A stretch of 17,061 nt of DNA from Thermoplasmata archaeon. Its GTDB lineage: Archaea; Thermoplasmatota; E2; DHVEG-1. A program made the position numbers and the translations under genes. The stretch's first letter is position 1; each line of letters starts with the position of its first letter. Below are positions 1-9,070 of the stretch, piece by piece. Under the pieces are notes generated by a model. That model made no database searches, was not told the origin of the DNA, and worked only from the letters and a program-made list of their open reading frames with translations. The DNA lies in NCBI GenBank assembly GCA_003649715.1, contig QMSS01000015.1, positions 1 to 17,061 of the forward strand, written 5' to 3'.

Positions 1-2
1 AA

Positions 3-2243
3 ATACCAAATGATAGTGACAAAATTAAGGAAATAGGTGGATACGTCTATCCGATGCTCATAGGACCTAAATGGTGCGCCATAAATGTTAGCATGTTCGG
101 CAGCGGAGGAGCCACTCCATCTCTTATACAACTCTTCCCAGGATTCATGTCAATGGCGGAAGACTGGTGGCCATCACCCTACGATATACCAGGTCCTAAG
201 ATAGATATTTATTATCCCATAACCAGGATGGGTATATGGGGAGCAGGAGCAGATAGAATAACAGGAAACTGGAACTTCACAATAACAAAATATGCTGGTC
301 ATAGATATAGAATAAGAGTAGGAGATCAGAACTCTGTTTTAAAAGTAACAGTTACAACATCAGATCCCTCAGATCTACTTGTATTCCTCGTTGATCCAAA
401 GGGACATCTCCGTGCTCCTGATATCCCACAGTGGAATGGACCAATTATGCCAATCCACTGGTGGAATGGATTCCACAACGAAACAGGATACAGTAGATGG
501 AGGACATGGGATCCAGAACCACATACAGAGTTTTCTGCAGAGGTGTTGCACCCTGAAAAGGGAATATGGACTGCAATTGTTGTTCCACGAAATGCAGATG
601 GCCAAAAAAACATACGTTACACAATCACTGGCACAATAAGGAAACTAAACCCATCCAGAGTAAATGCCGCTATATCTGCAGCAAATGCCGCAGTTATAGC
701 ATCCCTTAAACATATTCCTCTACTATATGTGAAAGAAAACAGTGTTCCAGATGCGACAGAAAACGCATTGGATACACTTGGCGTCAGCCATGTTATATTT
801 GTCGAAAACAACAACATTGGTAAAAAGGTTCGAGATCAACTACCTACATTAGAAGCAGATCTAAAGAACATGCAGGAAATCATAGATTACATCAAAGACC
901 ATGAGGCATCTGAAAACTACATAACCATAACATCACTAGCGACAGGAGATGGATACTTTGCTCCAGCTTCAATGCTTGCAGCATATCATGGATCACCTGT
1001 GCTTCACATAGATGATGCCCCAGACAATCCTGCAGGAGTTGCAGATAGAATAGAGACATGGAGACTATGGGATGGAGACTACTATCATGGAAGCAGATCA
1101 TGCGGGAATCTACCAGTTCACGACGAACCCCTGCCAGGAACCATAAAAATGATAATAGACATAATAAGATATTTCATGTCAAATGGTGAGCAGGGAGCAC
1201 TTCCACCTCTTGGACTTGATGCCAAAAAAACATGGAACGAAGAACTATACAATGGAATACACAATTGGATCAAAAACTATGGTCTTGACAGAGAGGGACA
1301 GGAGGGATACTGCTTCGTAGCACCACGAAAAGACATCTACATACCAGCGCATTCTGTGATGATGGGAAACAATTCCTATGCTGGTCACATACCTGGTATA
1401 ACACCAGCATATACCTCAGACATTGTAGTAAGAAACATAATGTATCCAGCATTGATATTTGCCAATCCCAACAGGGACATAACCACTACCCAGTTTATGA
1501 ACTTCCCAGATGGCGGTATGTGGAGGACAAATGATGGAAAAACACATTCAGTATATTCAAGCAGAGTCGTCAAAAAAGCATTCATGTCACATGGCAGAAA
1601 ATATGATGGACATTGCCTCTGGCTGGCTCATCTACAACGAATGAACGATGGAGCAAGTGTTATGTACTACTCCGGCCATGGAACCGGAGGAAGCGGCATA
1701 TCAGCACAGTACCTACAAACCAATCACTGCAACTACCCTGATCAGATATGGTGGGATGCATGGCGTGGATACATGTATGACAACTGGAGGACAGCAAGGG
1801 ACAATGGGATGAGATGGTACAATGCAGAACCACCAAACCTCTATGACATAATACATTTCACATATGTAGATCAGTTGATGGAAAACCTGAGGAGTAATGC
1901 AATATTTTACATGTCTTGCACAACTGCAGATGCCTTTGGACCAATGGTTTACCTAGACCATGGTGCGGTGATGTTCTATGGAAACGCTGGATCGGGACTC
2001 TGTCCAGAAGCTGATTTACAAGACGATGAATTTTTCACTGATGCGATGATAAATGGCATACCAGTTGGCCCGGCATACTCCAAACAAGTATGGCTACATT
2101 ACAGGGATTTCACAACAGGAGATCCAACATCAATGTATGGAAGCTCCTCCATGCAGGTCACAACTGTTCAATGCATATATGGAGATCCAAATCTAATCAT
2201 ATACAGTCCAGAATGGGAATCACCAGTACCAGTAGATCCATAA
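3..2243 (+). CDS. Gingipain-like (family C25) secreted cysteine peptidase, 5' end outside window
   Basis: Likely an extracellular cysteine endopeptidase. The reading frame is open to the left edge, with coding-like residues before the first ATG at 54, so the N-terminus and any signal peptide lie outside the window. Residues are numbered from that ATG. The catalytic pair fits family C25: His542 in YYSGHGTG and Cys622 in FYMSCTTADAFG. The C-terminal YGDPNLIIY matches the usual end of the C25 fold. Before the catalytic part are a beta-rich stretch (about 75-195) resembling pre-peptidase or P-type domains and a segment (about 203-264) resembling a cell-wall-binding-2 repeat. The protein ends in VPVDP with no C-terminal membrane span or sorting signal, so it is either released or held by N-terminal parts. 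It is followed by a T-rich stretch and converges on the mevalonate operon. The peptidase call is firm; substrate specificity cannot be read from sequence. Confidence 0.85.
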   Translation: MPNDSDKIKEIGGYVYPMLIGPKWCAINVSMFGSGGATPSLIQLFPGFMSMAEDWWPSPYDIPGPKIDIYYPITRMGIWGAGADRITGNWNFTITKYAGHRYRIRVGDQNSVLKVTVTTSDPSDLLVFLVDPKGHLRAPDIPQWNGPIMPIHWWNGFHNETGYSRWRTWDPEPHTEFSAEVLHPEKGIWTAIVVPRNADGQKNIRYTITGTIRKLNPSRVNAAISAANAAVIASLKHIPLLYVKENSVPDATENALDTLGVSHVIFVENNNIGKKVRDQLPTLEADLKNMQEIIDYIKDHEASENYITITSLATGDGYFAPASMLAAYHGSPVLHIDDAPDNPAGVADRIETWRLWDGDYYHGSRSCGNLPVHDEPLPGTIKMIIDIIRYFMSNGEQGALPPLGLDAKKTWNEELYNGIHNWIKNYGLDREGQEGYCFVAPRKDIYIPAHSVMMGNNSYAGHIPGITPAYTSDIVVRNIMYPALIFANPNRDITTTQFMNFPDGGMWRTNDGKTHSVYSSRVVKKAFMSHGRKYDGHCLWLAHLQRMNDGASVMYYSGHGTGGSGISAQYLQTNHCNYPDQIWWDAWRGYMYDNWRTARDNGMRWYNAEPPNLYDIIHFTYVDQLMENLRSNAIFYMSCTTADAFGPMVYLDHGAVMFYGNAGSGLCPEADLQDDEFFTDAMINGIPVGPAYSKQVWLHYRDFTTGDPTSMYGSSSMQVTTVQCIYGDPNLIIYSPEWESPVPVDP

Positions 2244-2307
2244 AGAAATCCCTCATCAAACTACCAACTACCTATCTAATTGTGCGTTTGACCGCTGGTT
2301 TCTAATC

Positions 2308-2330
2308 CCCCTTATTTCTCTCTTTTTCTA
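2308..2330 (+). terminator. T-rich terminator-like tract after the C25 peptidase gene
   Basis: A pyrimidine-rich stretch with several T runs lies about 65-85 nt behind the stop codon at 2241-2243. Archaeal termination commonly uses oligo-T tracts without a hairpin. It sits in the 194-bp convergent gap before the DUF35 gene. No gene was found in that gap. Confidence 0.4.
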
Positions 2331-2437
2331 GATAAAAAACTATCTGGGGTATGGTATAGGAAGAAAATATCAAAGATTTCTAGGATAATATATATTTGTA
2401 TATCCAAATATATGTCTTGTTTTGTGCCTACATATTT

Positions 2438-2866
2438 TTATTGATGGTTTTGCTTTTGCTGGCAGGGTTTGAACTTATATCCATAATATATTGCACCTGT
2501 GTATCCATCTTCTTGTATGCGACGAAATGTGTATTCCACCTTCATACCAATTTTTACATCTTCTATCTTGCAATCAACAATCTGTGCTGTTATTCGTGGT
2601 CCCTCTTCTAGTTGTACAATGGCGATTGGATATGGTACCTGTCCTTCGAAATTATGTGGAGCTACATGTATAACAGTGTATGTTACTATCTCTCCTTTTC
2701 CACTTAGTTTTATGTCTCTCATTTTTCCTATACTTTTTCTCCTGCAGTAGGGACATGACTCGCGTGGTGGGAAATAGATTCTTCCGCATGATCCACATTG
2801 TTTTCCTATTAGATTGTATCTTTGTGGTATTTCTCTCCAGAAACGCGCTACTCCTCCGATGGTCAT
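2438..2866 (-). CDS. DUF35 zinc-ribbon/OB-fold protein, scaffold of the thiolase/HMG-CoA synthase complex
   Basis: Small archaeal partner protein of acetyl-CoA C-acetyltransferase and HMG-CoA synthase. In methanogens a DUF35 protein bridges these two enzymes so that acetoacetyl-CoA is passed on directly. The 142 residues show the family layout: an N-terminal helix with FWREIPQRYNLIG, a rubredoxin-like zinc ribbon with Cys24, Cys27, Cys38 and Cys41 (CGSC and CPYC), then an OB-fold from about residue 50 to 135. Last gene of the three-gene operon. Its Shine-Dalgarno GGAGG (2879-2883, minus) lies inside the final codons of the thiolase gene, and its ATG is 4 nt beyond the thiolase stop, implying coupled translation. 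Function is assigned from family and operon position, both strong here. Confidence 0.9.
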   Translation of the reverse strand: MTIGGVARFWREIPQRYNLIGKQCGSCGRIYFPPRESCPYCRRKSIGKMRDIKLSGKGEIVTYTVIHVAPHNFEGQVPYPIAIVQLEEGPRITAQIVDCKIEDVKIGMKVEYTFRRIQEDGYTGAIYYGYKFKPCQQKQNHQ

Positions 2867-2870
2867 ATTT

Positions 2871-4037
2871 TTACATCGCCTCCAGTATGTGAACTATGCA
2901 GGATGCACCGCATCCTCCAACATTGTGTGCAAGACCTATTGTTGCATCCTTTACCTGTCTTTTTTCTGCTTCTCCTCTTAGCTGTGTAACGATTTCTACT
3001 ACCTGCGCTACTCCTGTTGCTCCTACTGGATGTCCCTTTGCCTTTAACCCTCCACTTGTGTTTACAGGTAGAGATCCATCTAAAGTGGTTATGTTGTTGT
3101 CTATTGCTTTTCCTCCTTCTCCTTTTTCTACAAAACCTAGATCTTCTATGGCTATGATTTCAGCTATTGTGAAGCAGTCATGTACTTCTGCTACGTCTAT
3201 GTCTTTTGGTGTTTTTTTTGCCTGTTTATATGCCATCCGAGCAGCATAGACTGTGGAGTTGAATGTACATATACTGTCACGTGCGTGTAGTGCAAGTGTG
3301 TCTGATGCTTGTCCTGATCCTATAATTTTCACAGGTTTGTCTGTATATTTTTTTGCTTTTTCAGCAGGGCAGAGTATGAGTGATGCTGCTCCATCGCTTA
3401 CAGGTGAGCAGTCTAGTAGCCCAAGGGGTTGTGCTACAGGTGGTGCTTTTATTACGGTGTCTAGGCTTATTTCTCTTCTAAACTGTGCATTTGGGTTTAG
3501 GGCACCATTTGCATGGTTTTTTACGGCTACTTGCGCGAGTTGTTCTCTTGTTGTTCCATAGTCATGCATGTGTTTTGTTGCTATCATAGCATATATCCCA
3601 GGGAATGTTGCTCCGAAGAATGCCTCCCATTCTTGGTCTGCTGCGGTAGCTAGTGTTTCGGTGGCTGCTGTTCCTCCGACGTCGCTCATTTTTTCTATTC
3701 CACCGACTACTACTATATCGTTCATACCAGATGCTACTGATAGATATCCCTGTCTTAGTGCTAGTCCTCCTGATGCGCAGGCGCTTTCAACACGGATAGC
3801 TGGTATGTGTAGGTGTGCAAAACCGGAGCTGTCTGCTACTAATGCTCCGACATGTTCCTGGCCGATGAAACGACCTGCGCTCATGGATCCAACATATATG
3901 GCATCTATTTCTTTTCCTTCGATTCCGGCATCTATTATAGCTTTTGATCCAGCTTCTGCAATTAGTTGACGAAATGATTTGTCCCATAACTCACCAAATT
4001 TTGTTATTCCTATTCCTATTATTGCGACATCTCTCAT
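2871..4037 (-). CDS. Acetyl-CoA C-acetyltransferase (archaeal thiolase) of the mevalonate pathway
   Basis: Condenses two acetyl-CoA to acetoacetyl-CoA, the first step of the mevalonate route to archaeal isoprenoid lipids. With the start chosen here the protein has 388 residues, normal for the archaeal SCP2-type thiolase group. Visible motifs are the nucleophilic Cys87 in ESACASGG, the GHPVGATG loop with the catalytic His, and the C-terminal HNVGGCGASC with the second catalytic Cys. I chose the ATG at 4037 (protein MRDVAIIGIG) because it matches the usual family start and has a GGGAG motif (4049-4053) 11 nt upstream. A GTG at 4049 would add four residues and overlap the upstream stop, but it leaves no room for a ribosome binding site. 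Middle gene of the operon, 8 nt behind HMG-CoA synthase. Confidence 0.93.
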   Translation of the reverse strand: MRDVAIIGIGITKFGELWDKSFRQLIAEAGSKAIIDAGIEGKEIDAIYVGSMSAGRFIGQEHVGALVADSSGFAHLHIPAIRVESACASGGLALRQGYLSVASGMNDIVVVGGIEKMSDVGGTAATETLATAADQEWEAFFGATFPGIYAMIATKHMHDYGTTREQLAQVAVKNHANGALNPNAQFRREISLDTVIKAPPVAQPLGLLDCSPVSDGAASLILCPAEKAKKYTDKPVKIIGSGQASDTLALHARDSICTFNSTVYAARMAYKQAKKTPKDIDVAEVHDCFTIAEIIAIEDLGFVEKGEGGKAIDNNITTLDGSLPVNTSGGLKAKGHPVGATGVAQVVEIVTQLRGEAEKRQVKDATIGLAHNVGGCGASCIVHILEAM

Positions 4038-4045
4038 CTTTTTAT

Positions 4046-5095
4046 TCACTCCCAGTATAGGATGTCTCTAAACTTTGCGTATGTTCCATAGTTGATGTAT
4101 TCTTTGTTTTCTATTAGTTGTGCTACCGATGGAGCATTTTTACGTGATAAATCATTTATTTTGTCTGTTACTGTTATGTCGAAGGAGTCGCTTCCAGCAC
4201 CTGATCCATAGCTTGTTAGAAATATTTTATCTCCTGGTTTTGCTACATCTAGCACAGAGGCTAGTCCAAGTAGTGAGCTGCCTGAGTATGTATTTCCTAT
4301 TATGGGGCATAGTAGTCCCTGTTTGATTTGATCGTATGAAAAGCCGAGCATTTTAGCTGCGGTAACTGGAAATTTGCCGTTTGGCTGATGGAAGATTGCA
4401 TAGTTGTAGTCCTCTGGTTTTGTTCCTGCGATTTTCATGAGGTTTTTTGAGCAATTTGTTATGTGTTTGAAATATGCTGGTGCCCCTGTGAATCGTCCAC
4501 CATGTGCTGGGTATTTTCTTCCCTCTCTTCTCCAGAAATCTGGTGTGTCTGTGGTGTAAGAATAGGTGTGGTTGATGGTTGCTATGACATCTTTTTTGCC
4601 GATGATGAATGCTGCTCCTCCAGCAGCAGCTGAGTATTCTAATGCATCTCCTGGTGCGGCCTGTGCTGTGTCTGCACCAATAGCTAATCCATATTCTATC
4701 ATACCTGCTTTTACAAGACCATTGCATGTTTGTATAGCGGCTGTTCCTGCTTTACAGGCAAACTCGTAATCAGCAACCATTAGGTTTGGTGTTGCTCCGA
4801 TTGCTTCTCCTACGATTGTTCCAGTGGGTTTTACTGCATATGGATGTGATTCGCTTCCAATGTAGATTGCACCTATGTTTTTAGGATCAATGTTGCATCT
4901 TTTAAGAGCTGCTCGTGCTGCTTCTACGCTAATAGTTGCGGTGTCCTGATCGAGCGATGGAACTGATTTCTCATTTATACCGAGTCCTCTTTTGATGTCT
5001 TCTCCGTTTTTTCCCCATACAGATGCTATCTCTTCTACTTTTATCCTGTATCGAGGTATATCTGCTCCATAGCTTACAATGCCTATCTGTTCCAT
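4046..5095 (-). CDS. Hydroxymethylglutaryl-CoA synthase, archaeal type
   Basis: Adds acetyl-CoA to acetoacetyl-CoA to give HMG-CoA, the precursor of mevalonate and archaeal membrane lipids. The 349 residues match the usual length of the archaeal subgroup. The likely catalytic triad is visible: Glu82 in GSESHP, nucleophilic Cys114 in EFACKAG, and His236 in IFHQPNGK. First gene of the operon. Its ATG is preceded by GAGAGG (5104-5109) at 8-nt spacing, and a TATA-like box lies at 5135-5143. Its last codons carry the ribosome binding site of the thiolase gene. Pathway enzymes downstream of HMG-CoA are not in this window. Confidence 0.94.
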   Translation of the reverse strand: MEQIGIVSYGADIPRYRIKVEEIASVWGKNGEDIKRGLGINEKSVPSLDQDTATISVEAARAALKRCNIDPKNIGAIYIGSESHPYAVKPTGTIVGEAIGATPNLMVADYEFACKAGTAAIQTCNGLVKAGMIEYGLAIGADTAQAAPGDALEYSAAAGGAAFIIGKKDVIATINHTYSYTTDTPDFWRREGRKYPAHGGRFTGAPAYFKHITNCSKNLMKIAGTKPEDYNYAIFHQPNGKFPVTAAKMLGFSYDQIKQGLLCPIIGNTYSGSSLLGLASVLDVAKPGDKIFLTSYGSGAGSDSFDITVTDKINDLSRKNAPSVAQLIENKEYINYGTYAKFRDILYWE

Positions 5096-5103
5096 TGCCT
5101 TTT

Positions 5104-5109
5104 CCTCTC
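5104..5109 (-). promoter_or_regulatory. Shine-Dalgarno site of HMG-CoA synthase, partly within a small inverted repeat
   Basis: GAGAGG on the minus strand, 8 nt before the ATG at 5095. Four-base arms CTCA and TGAG (5107-5110 and 5114-5117) with a 3-nt loop could pair over half of it, but the hairpin is short and may have no effect. Confidence 0.5.
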
Positions 5110-5134
5110 AATGTGAGGCAAAAACAAGAGGCTG

Positions 5135-5143
5135 TATTTAAAA
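5135..5143 (-). promoter_or_regulatory. TATA-like box of the mevalonate operon
   Basis: TTTTAAATA on the minus strand lies 40-48 nt before the HMG-CoA synthase ATG. With the usual archaeal spacing of about 25 nt to the transcription start, it leaves a short leader holding the ribosome binding site. Confidence 0.5.
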
Positions 5144-5195
5144 GTGCTGTCTATTTTTTTCGTTGATCAACGAACCTCTAAAAGAAATTGTTTTC

Positions 5196-6074
5196 CTATC
5201 CGGAGAGCGAGATCTTTTTACCTTTTTTAAGCGCATCTATGGATTCATCTGCTATTTCTTCTAATTTTTTTTCATCCATTACAAGCTGCTGTGCCTTTAT
5301 GTTCTGCTGTTCTAGTATTCTTTTGGATTCTTCCCATCTTCTTCTTCGTTCCTTTTTTATGGAAATAATTTTTGACCGCATTTCCATGGCTTTTTCATGT
5401 ATCTTTTGCGCTTCTTCTTTTATCTCAACATATTTTTGATGTTTTTTGTTTGACTCATTTATGGATGCTGCTATTTCCTGTACTAGTTTCATGAATTCCT
5501 CATGTTTTTTCTGACTTTCTTTATAGTATTTTAGTACTTTTTCGTGTTCCTCATCTGCCTTTTTGAATAGCTCGGTTATTGCTTGGTCTGTGTCTGATAG
5601 ATCTGTTTCTATCAGTTTTTGTTTTTCCAGCTGTTTTTTTGCTTCTTCGTATTCCATCCTTTTTTTTCGTATCATTTCGATTAACTCGTTTTCCTCCTGT
5701 GTATTCATGGGTGTTGTTTCCTGTTTATATTCAAGCATTTGTATGTCTGCTTTGAGTTCTTCCACACGTAGCGGTAGGCTTTTTAGTACGTGTCCCTTTT
5801 TTTTCTGTTTGGCTTTGATGAGTTCTTTTGCTTGTTGTTGAAGTTGGTTTCTTAGTTCTTTGTGGTGTTTCATTTTGGCAACAAGTTCGTCTCTTTCTTT
5901 TTTGTTTTTTTCCATTTGTTCTTTGAGTTCTTTTCTTTTTTTGTTGAGCATGTCTCTTTCTTCTCGTATGAGACGTGCTATGTCGTTGAGTTCATTTCTT
6001 TTTTCTATTAGCGATTGGTATTTTTTTTCTGCATTTCTGAGTTGTTCTTGTTCCTCTTTTTTATTGTTTGTCAA
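5196..6074 (-). CDS. Long coiled-coil protein of the archaeal COG1340 type
   Basis: The 292-residue protein is almost entirely charged heptad-like sequence rich in Lys, Glu and Gln. It has no signal peptide or membrane span, so it is probably a cytoplasmic coiled coil. Two long helical stretches (about 5-100 and 120-275) flank a less charged joint near 100-118. Length and composition match the widespread archaeal COG1340 family. Members are often labelled phosphoserine phosphatase in databases, but I see no phosphatase motif here and would not transfer that name. It starts with TTG at 6074: an in-frame TAA lies six codons upstream and no ATG or GTG intervenes. A GGTGGT motif stands 9 nt before the TTG. 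It lies 103 bp behind the large surface protein gene on the same strand. Cellular role unknown. Confidence 0.8.
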   Translation of the reverse strand: MTNNKKEEQEQLRNAEKKYQSLIEKRNELNDIARLIREERDMLNKKRKELKEQMEKNKKERDELVAKMKHHKELRNQLQQQAKELIKAKQKKKGHVLKSLPLRVEELKADIQMLEYKQETTPMNTQEENELIEMIRKKRMEYEEAKKQLEKQKLIETDLSDTDQAITELFKKADEEHEKVLKYYKESQKKHEEFMKLVQEIAASINESNKKHQKYVEIKEEAQKIHEKAMEMRSKIISIKKERRRRWEESKRILEQQNIKAQQLVMDEKKLEEIADESIDALKKGKKISLSG

Positions 6075-6177
6075 AGGAGATGCACCACCTTACTTTTGAA
6101 AAAAACAGGTAGGTATATTGTTTTGGTTTGAGGATGAGTAGAAAATAGGTATGTAGTGTTGTCTTTTTGTGTTTTCT

Positions 6178-9015
6178 TTATTTTTCTTTGATTTTGATGC
6201 TGATTTTGTTTTTTCCTTTTGATGCAGTCCATGGCATCCGTATGTATGCATATCCCTTACTTGGAATAGTAAGTTCCTCTACTTTATTCTTTTCCCTGCC
6301 GTTTATATATAGTGTTGCTTTTACATTTTGGGCTGCTACATTTCCATGGTTTTCTATTCTGAATGATGTGGTGACATGGTCTCCTGGTTTGAATCTACGT
6401 GGCCATGTGAATACGTTGGTGATTTTTAGATCTGTTTTTCCATCTTTTATTGTGGTCATGGTAGTTATTTCTTCTGTTTTGCGTTTCCCAATTGTTTTGA
6501 CAATTAGTGTTGTTTCTATCCAGTCGTCTTTTCTTATGTGGCTGGTGGGTTTAACTGTTAGAAGTACTTTTTTTGATTGGCTGGGTGGTAGTATTAGTTT
6601 TTCTGTGTCTATAGAGATGTTCCATCTGTTGGATGTGTCGCTGGTTTTTGTGGTTAGTTCGTAGGATAGTGTTTTTTTGTGTTTGTTTTGTAGTGTTATC
6701 TCATATTTTGCTGTCTCATCTGGGTTTATCTCTTTTATTCTTTCTAAGCATATGATTTCAACAAATTTTCTTGTTAACAATAATATTATTACTATTATTA
6801 TTAGGAGTATTATGGTTGTTGTTATTGCTGCTAGTATGATGGGTGCGTAGGTTCCAAATGTGTTGTCTAGTCCTAGTGAGTGTGCTGTGTTTTCGAAGAA
6901 TTCGTATAGTATTTCTAGTATGTTGGGTTCTATTACTGTTACTGTAACGTTTACGGTGGCAAATGCGTTGTTGTCTGTGTTAGATATGACTTTGAATGTT
7001 ATGGTGTCTGATTTTTTAGATGTGTTTTTCGGCACAAAGACTGTTACCTTGATGTCTTCTGTTCCGGTTTGTTTTTCTGTTTCGAGATCTGTTATGGAAT
7101 GGGTGTATTTTAGTGTCCAGTTGTTTTTTGATGTAGCTGTTATAGTGTAGCTGTCTACATCGTCTTTAGCTGCTGTGTTGTTGTTTTTTATTATGAAGTA
7201 GAATGTGCTGTTTTCTCCTTTTTTGATGTTTTTATGTTTTGTGTATCCAACTATTTCGACACTGTATTTTATGGCATCTCTTGATACCTGTGCATGTACT
7301 GGTATCTTGACTGCTCCTGTTTTTCCTGTTACTAGTATACTCATGTTTAGAGTGTTGCCATATGCTGTGGAGTAGCTGTCTGTTGAGTTTACAAAAACTT
7401 TTGCAGTGGCGCTTCCATTAGCTTTTATGTGTGTGTCCCCTAGTATGATTTTGATGTGCCATGCATCTTTTTCTTCATCTGAAACGCCTGCGGTGGTTAT
7501 TTCTATGTTGTCATCATGTTTGCTTGTGATGTTAAGTATGTATATTATGCTGCGGCCAGGGATGATTTTTTCGTCTTCCGGGTATTTTTCGTATTTGACT
7601 TGGATGTTGTCAGTATCCTTGAATTCTACTGTTAGGCTGGATGGTGTTTCATTGCAGTCATAGTATATCTTGACTGTTCTACGGTCGAGTTTGGATCTGT
7701 TGGTTGCAGATATTTTTAGTGTTAGGCTATGACCATATGGTAATTCGTAGTTCAGATCTTTGAATACAAATGTTGTTGGTTTTTTTGGTTTTCCTCCCAG
7801 GAGTGTTCCTTCTATTTCCTGGCTGGTTTGCGCTATTTTGGTGTCATCATCGTATAGTTCTGCTGTTACAACAATTTTTTTTCTGAATGGTATTAAGCTG
7901 CGTGTGTTTATGTATAGGTCTGCTTTTGCATCTCCTGTTAGTATCTTGTTTCGTTCTATGGATGTGCTGGTCCATTCTATTGGTGTTTCCTTTATTTTTT
8001 GGGTTATGGATTCTGTTTTTTCTGGTTTGTTTTCATCCATTATTTCTTCTTCGTGTAGGTAGTAGGTTCTGATATCTTCCTCTTCTGATGTTATTTTTGC
8101 TGGTAGAGTTACTGATGAGGGATGTTTTATGGAGTCGTATATGAAGGATGAGGATCTTATGGTGTTTGCTAGGTCAGCTATGTCTGAGAGTGATATGTTT
8201 TCGCTTTCCTCAAGTAATTCTTTTATTGTTTCGCCTATGGTTTTCCATTCTGTTTTTTTGCTTTTATTTAGAAGATCTGCGATTTTTTCTGCGATATTTA
8301 TGAGGGTTTCCTCTGGGATCATTTCGATGATGTTGCCTATAGGTTTATCACTTGGTATTATTTTTATAGAGAATGTTAAGATATCTTTTGGTTCCAGGCT
8401 GAATTCCACGTTTTCTATTGTTGCTCTGTAGCTTTGTATTTTTCCTTTAGATAGTTTAGGTTGGAGTGTGATTGTGTTGTTGTCTATTTCTTTTCTATTG
8501 TGATAAAAAATTATTTTTACTGAATCTTTATAGATGAGTTCTGAGGGTAGGTTTGATGAGAAGTATAGATCAAATGTGATGTCGCCTTTTACTTCGATGG
8601 TGTCTTCTCCATCATAGATGTAGTCCTCTTTGATTTGAAGGGGATCGGTTAAACCAAATTCTTCTAATAGCTGGAGTAGTTCTTCCTCAGAAAAACCTGT
8701 TTCATTTGCAAATTCATCTAGGTTTTTTTCAAATACTTTGAATCCTATCCATATTGACAGCCATTCGATAAAATCTTCCTCTTTTGAGATGGCTGGAGGC
8801 CATGTAGAATCATTTTCTTTGGTTGGTGGGTTCTGCGAGAGAGGCGTGTATGTATTGTTTTCTAGGAAGTAGAATGGATCATAGTCTTTGAAGTAGAGGG
8901 TGGTTGCTCCCGTATTAGATGCTGATCTTGCTTCTTGTATGATGAATATGTTTAGTAGGCTTAGGAGTAATATGAGTGATATTAGGCTTACTCTTATTAC
9001 CCTGTTTGAATGCAT
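6178..9015 (-). CDS. Large secreted, membrane-anchored surface protein with NEW3/CARDB-like Ig domains
   Basis: A 945-residue cell-surface protein. Numbering is from the ATG at 9015, followed by a signal-peptide-like segment (basic start, hydrophobic residues about 7-27, ending near EARSA). The frame is open to an ATG at 9093, but a TATA box at 9063-9070 lies inside that extension and the extra 26 residues would bury the signal peptide. The long ectodomain (about 30-725) is rich in Thr, Ser and Asn with about 17 N-X-S/T sequons. Its second half shows beta-sandwich segments like NEW3 domains. One strong membrane span lies near 733-758, followed by basic residues. Beyond it are two more Ig-like segments, NEW3-like (about 753-864) and CARDB-like (about 861-945). 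Such proteins usually serve adhesion or scaffolding. No enzyme motif was seen and the exact role is unknown. Confidence 0.8.
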   Translation of the reverse strand: MHSNRVIRVSLISLILLLSLLNIFIIQEARSASNTGATTLYFKDYDPFYFLENNTYTPLSQNPPTKENDSTWPPAISKEEDFIEWLSIWIGFKVFEKNLDEFANETGFSEEELLQLLEEFGLTDPLQIKEDYIYDGEDTIEVKGDITFDLYFSSNLPSELIYKDSVKIIFYHNRKEIDNNTITLQPKLSKGKIQSYRATIENVEFSLEPKDILTFSIKIIPSDKPIGNIIEMIPEETLINIAEKIADLLNKSKKTEWKTIGETIKELLEESENISLSDIADLANTIRSSSFIYDSIKHPSSVTLPAKITSEEEDIRTYYLHEEEIMDENKPEKTESITQKIKETPIEWTSTSIERNKILTGDAKADLYINTRSLIPFRKKIVVTAELYDDDTKIAQTSQEIEGTLLGGKPKKPTTFVFKDLNYELPYGHSLTLKISATNRSKLDRRTVKIYYDCNETPSSLTVEFKDTDNIQVKYEKYPEDEKIIPGRSIIYILNITSKHDDNIEITTAGVSDEEKDAWHIKIILGDTHIKANGSATAKVFVNSTDSYSTAYGNTLNMSILVTGKTGAVKIPVHAQVSRDAIKYSVEIVGYTKHKNIKKGENSTFYFIIKNNNTAAKDDVDSYTITATSKNNWTLKYTHSITDLETEKQTGTEDIKVTVFVPKNTSKKSDTITFKVISNTDNNAFATVNVTVTVIEPNILEILYEFFENTAHSLGLDNTFGTYAPIILAAITTTIILLIIIVIILLLTRKFVEIICLERIKEINPDETAKYEITLQNKHKKTLSYELTTKTSDTSNRWNISIDTEKLILPPSQSKKVLLTVKPTSHIRKDDWIETTLIVKTIGKRKTEEITTMTTIKDGKTDLKITNVFTWPRRFKPGDHVTTSFRIENHGNVAAQNVKATLYINGREKNKVEELTIPSKGYAYIRMPWTASKGKNKISIKIKEK

Positions 9016-9062
9016 GTTATGGTCACAACCCTGATACCTACCCCTTATATCCAACTTGTTAA

Positions 9063-9070
9063 TATATAAA
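9063..9070 (-). promoter_or_regulatory. TATA box of the large surface protein gene
   Basis: TTTATATA on the minus strand is 48-55 nt before the ATG at 9015. It predicts a transcript start near 9040, which excludes the upstream ATG at 9093 and decides the start choice. Confidence 0.6.

Noticed and set aside
2896..3969. Three long plus-strand frames (117, 102 and 133 codons) opposite the thiolase gene
   Set aside because: They are antisense shadows of a well-supported thiolase with all catalytic motifs.
5188..6099. Ser/Phe-rich plus-strand frames that look like membrane proteins
   Set aside because: They are the complement of the Lys/Glu-rich coiled-coil gene, which generates hydrophobic-looking antisense translations.
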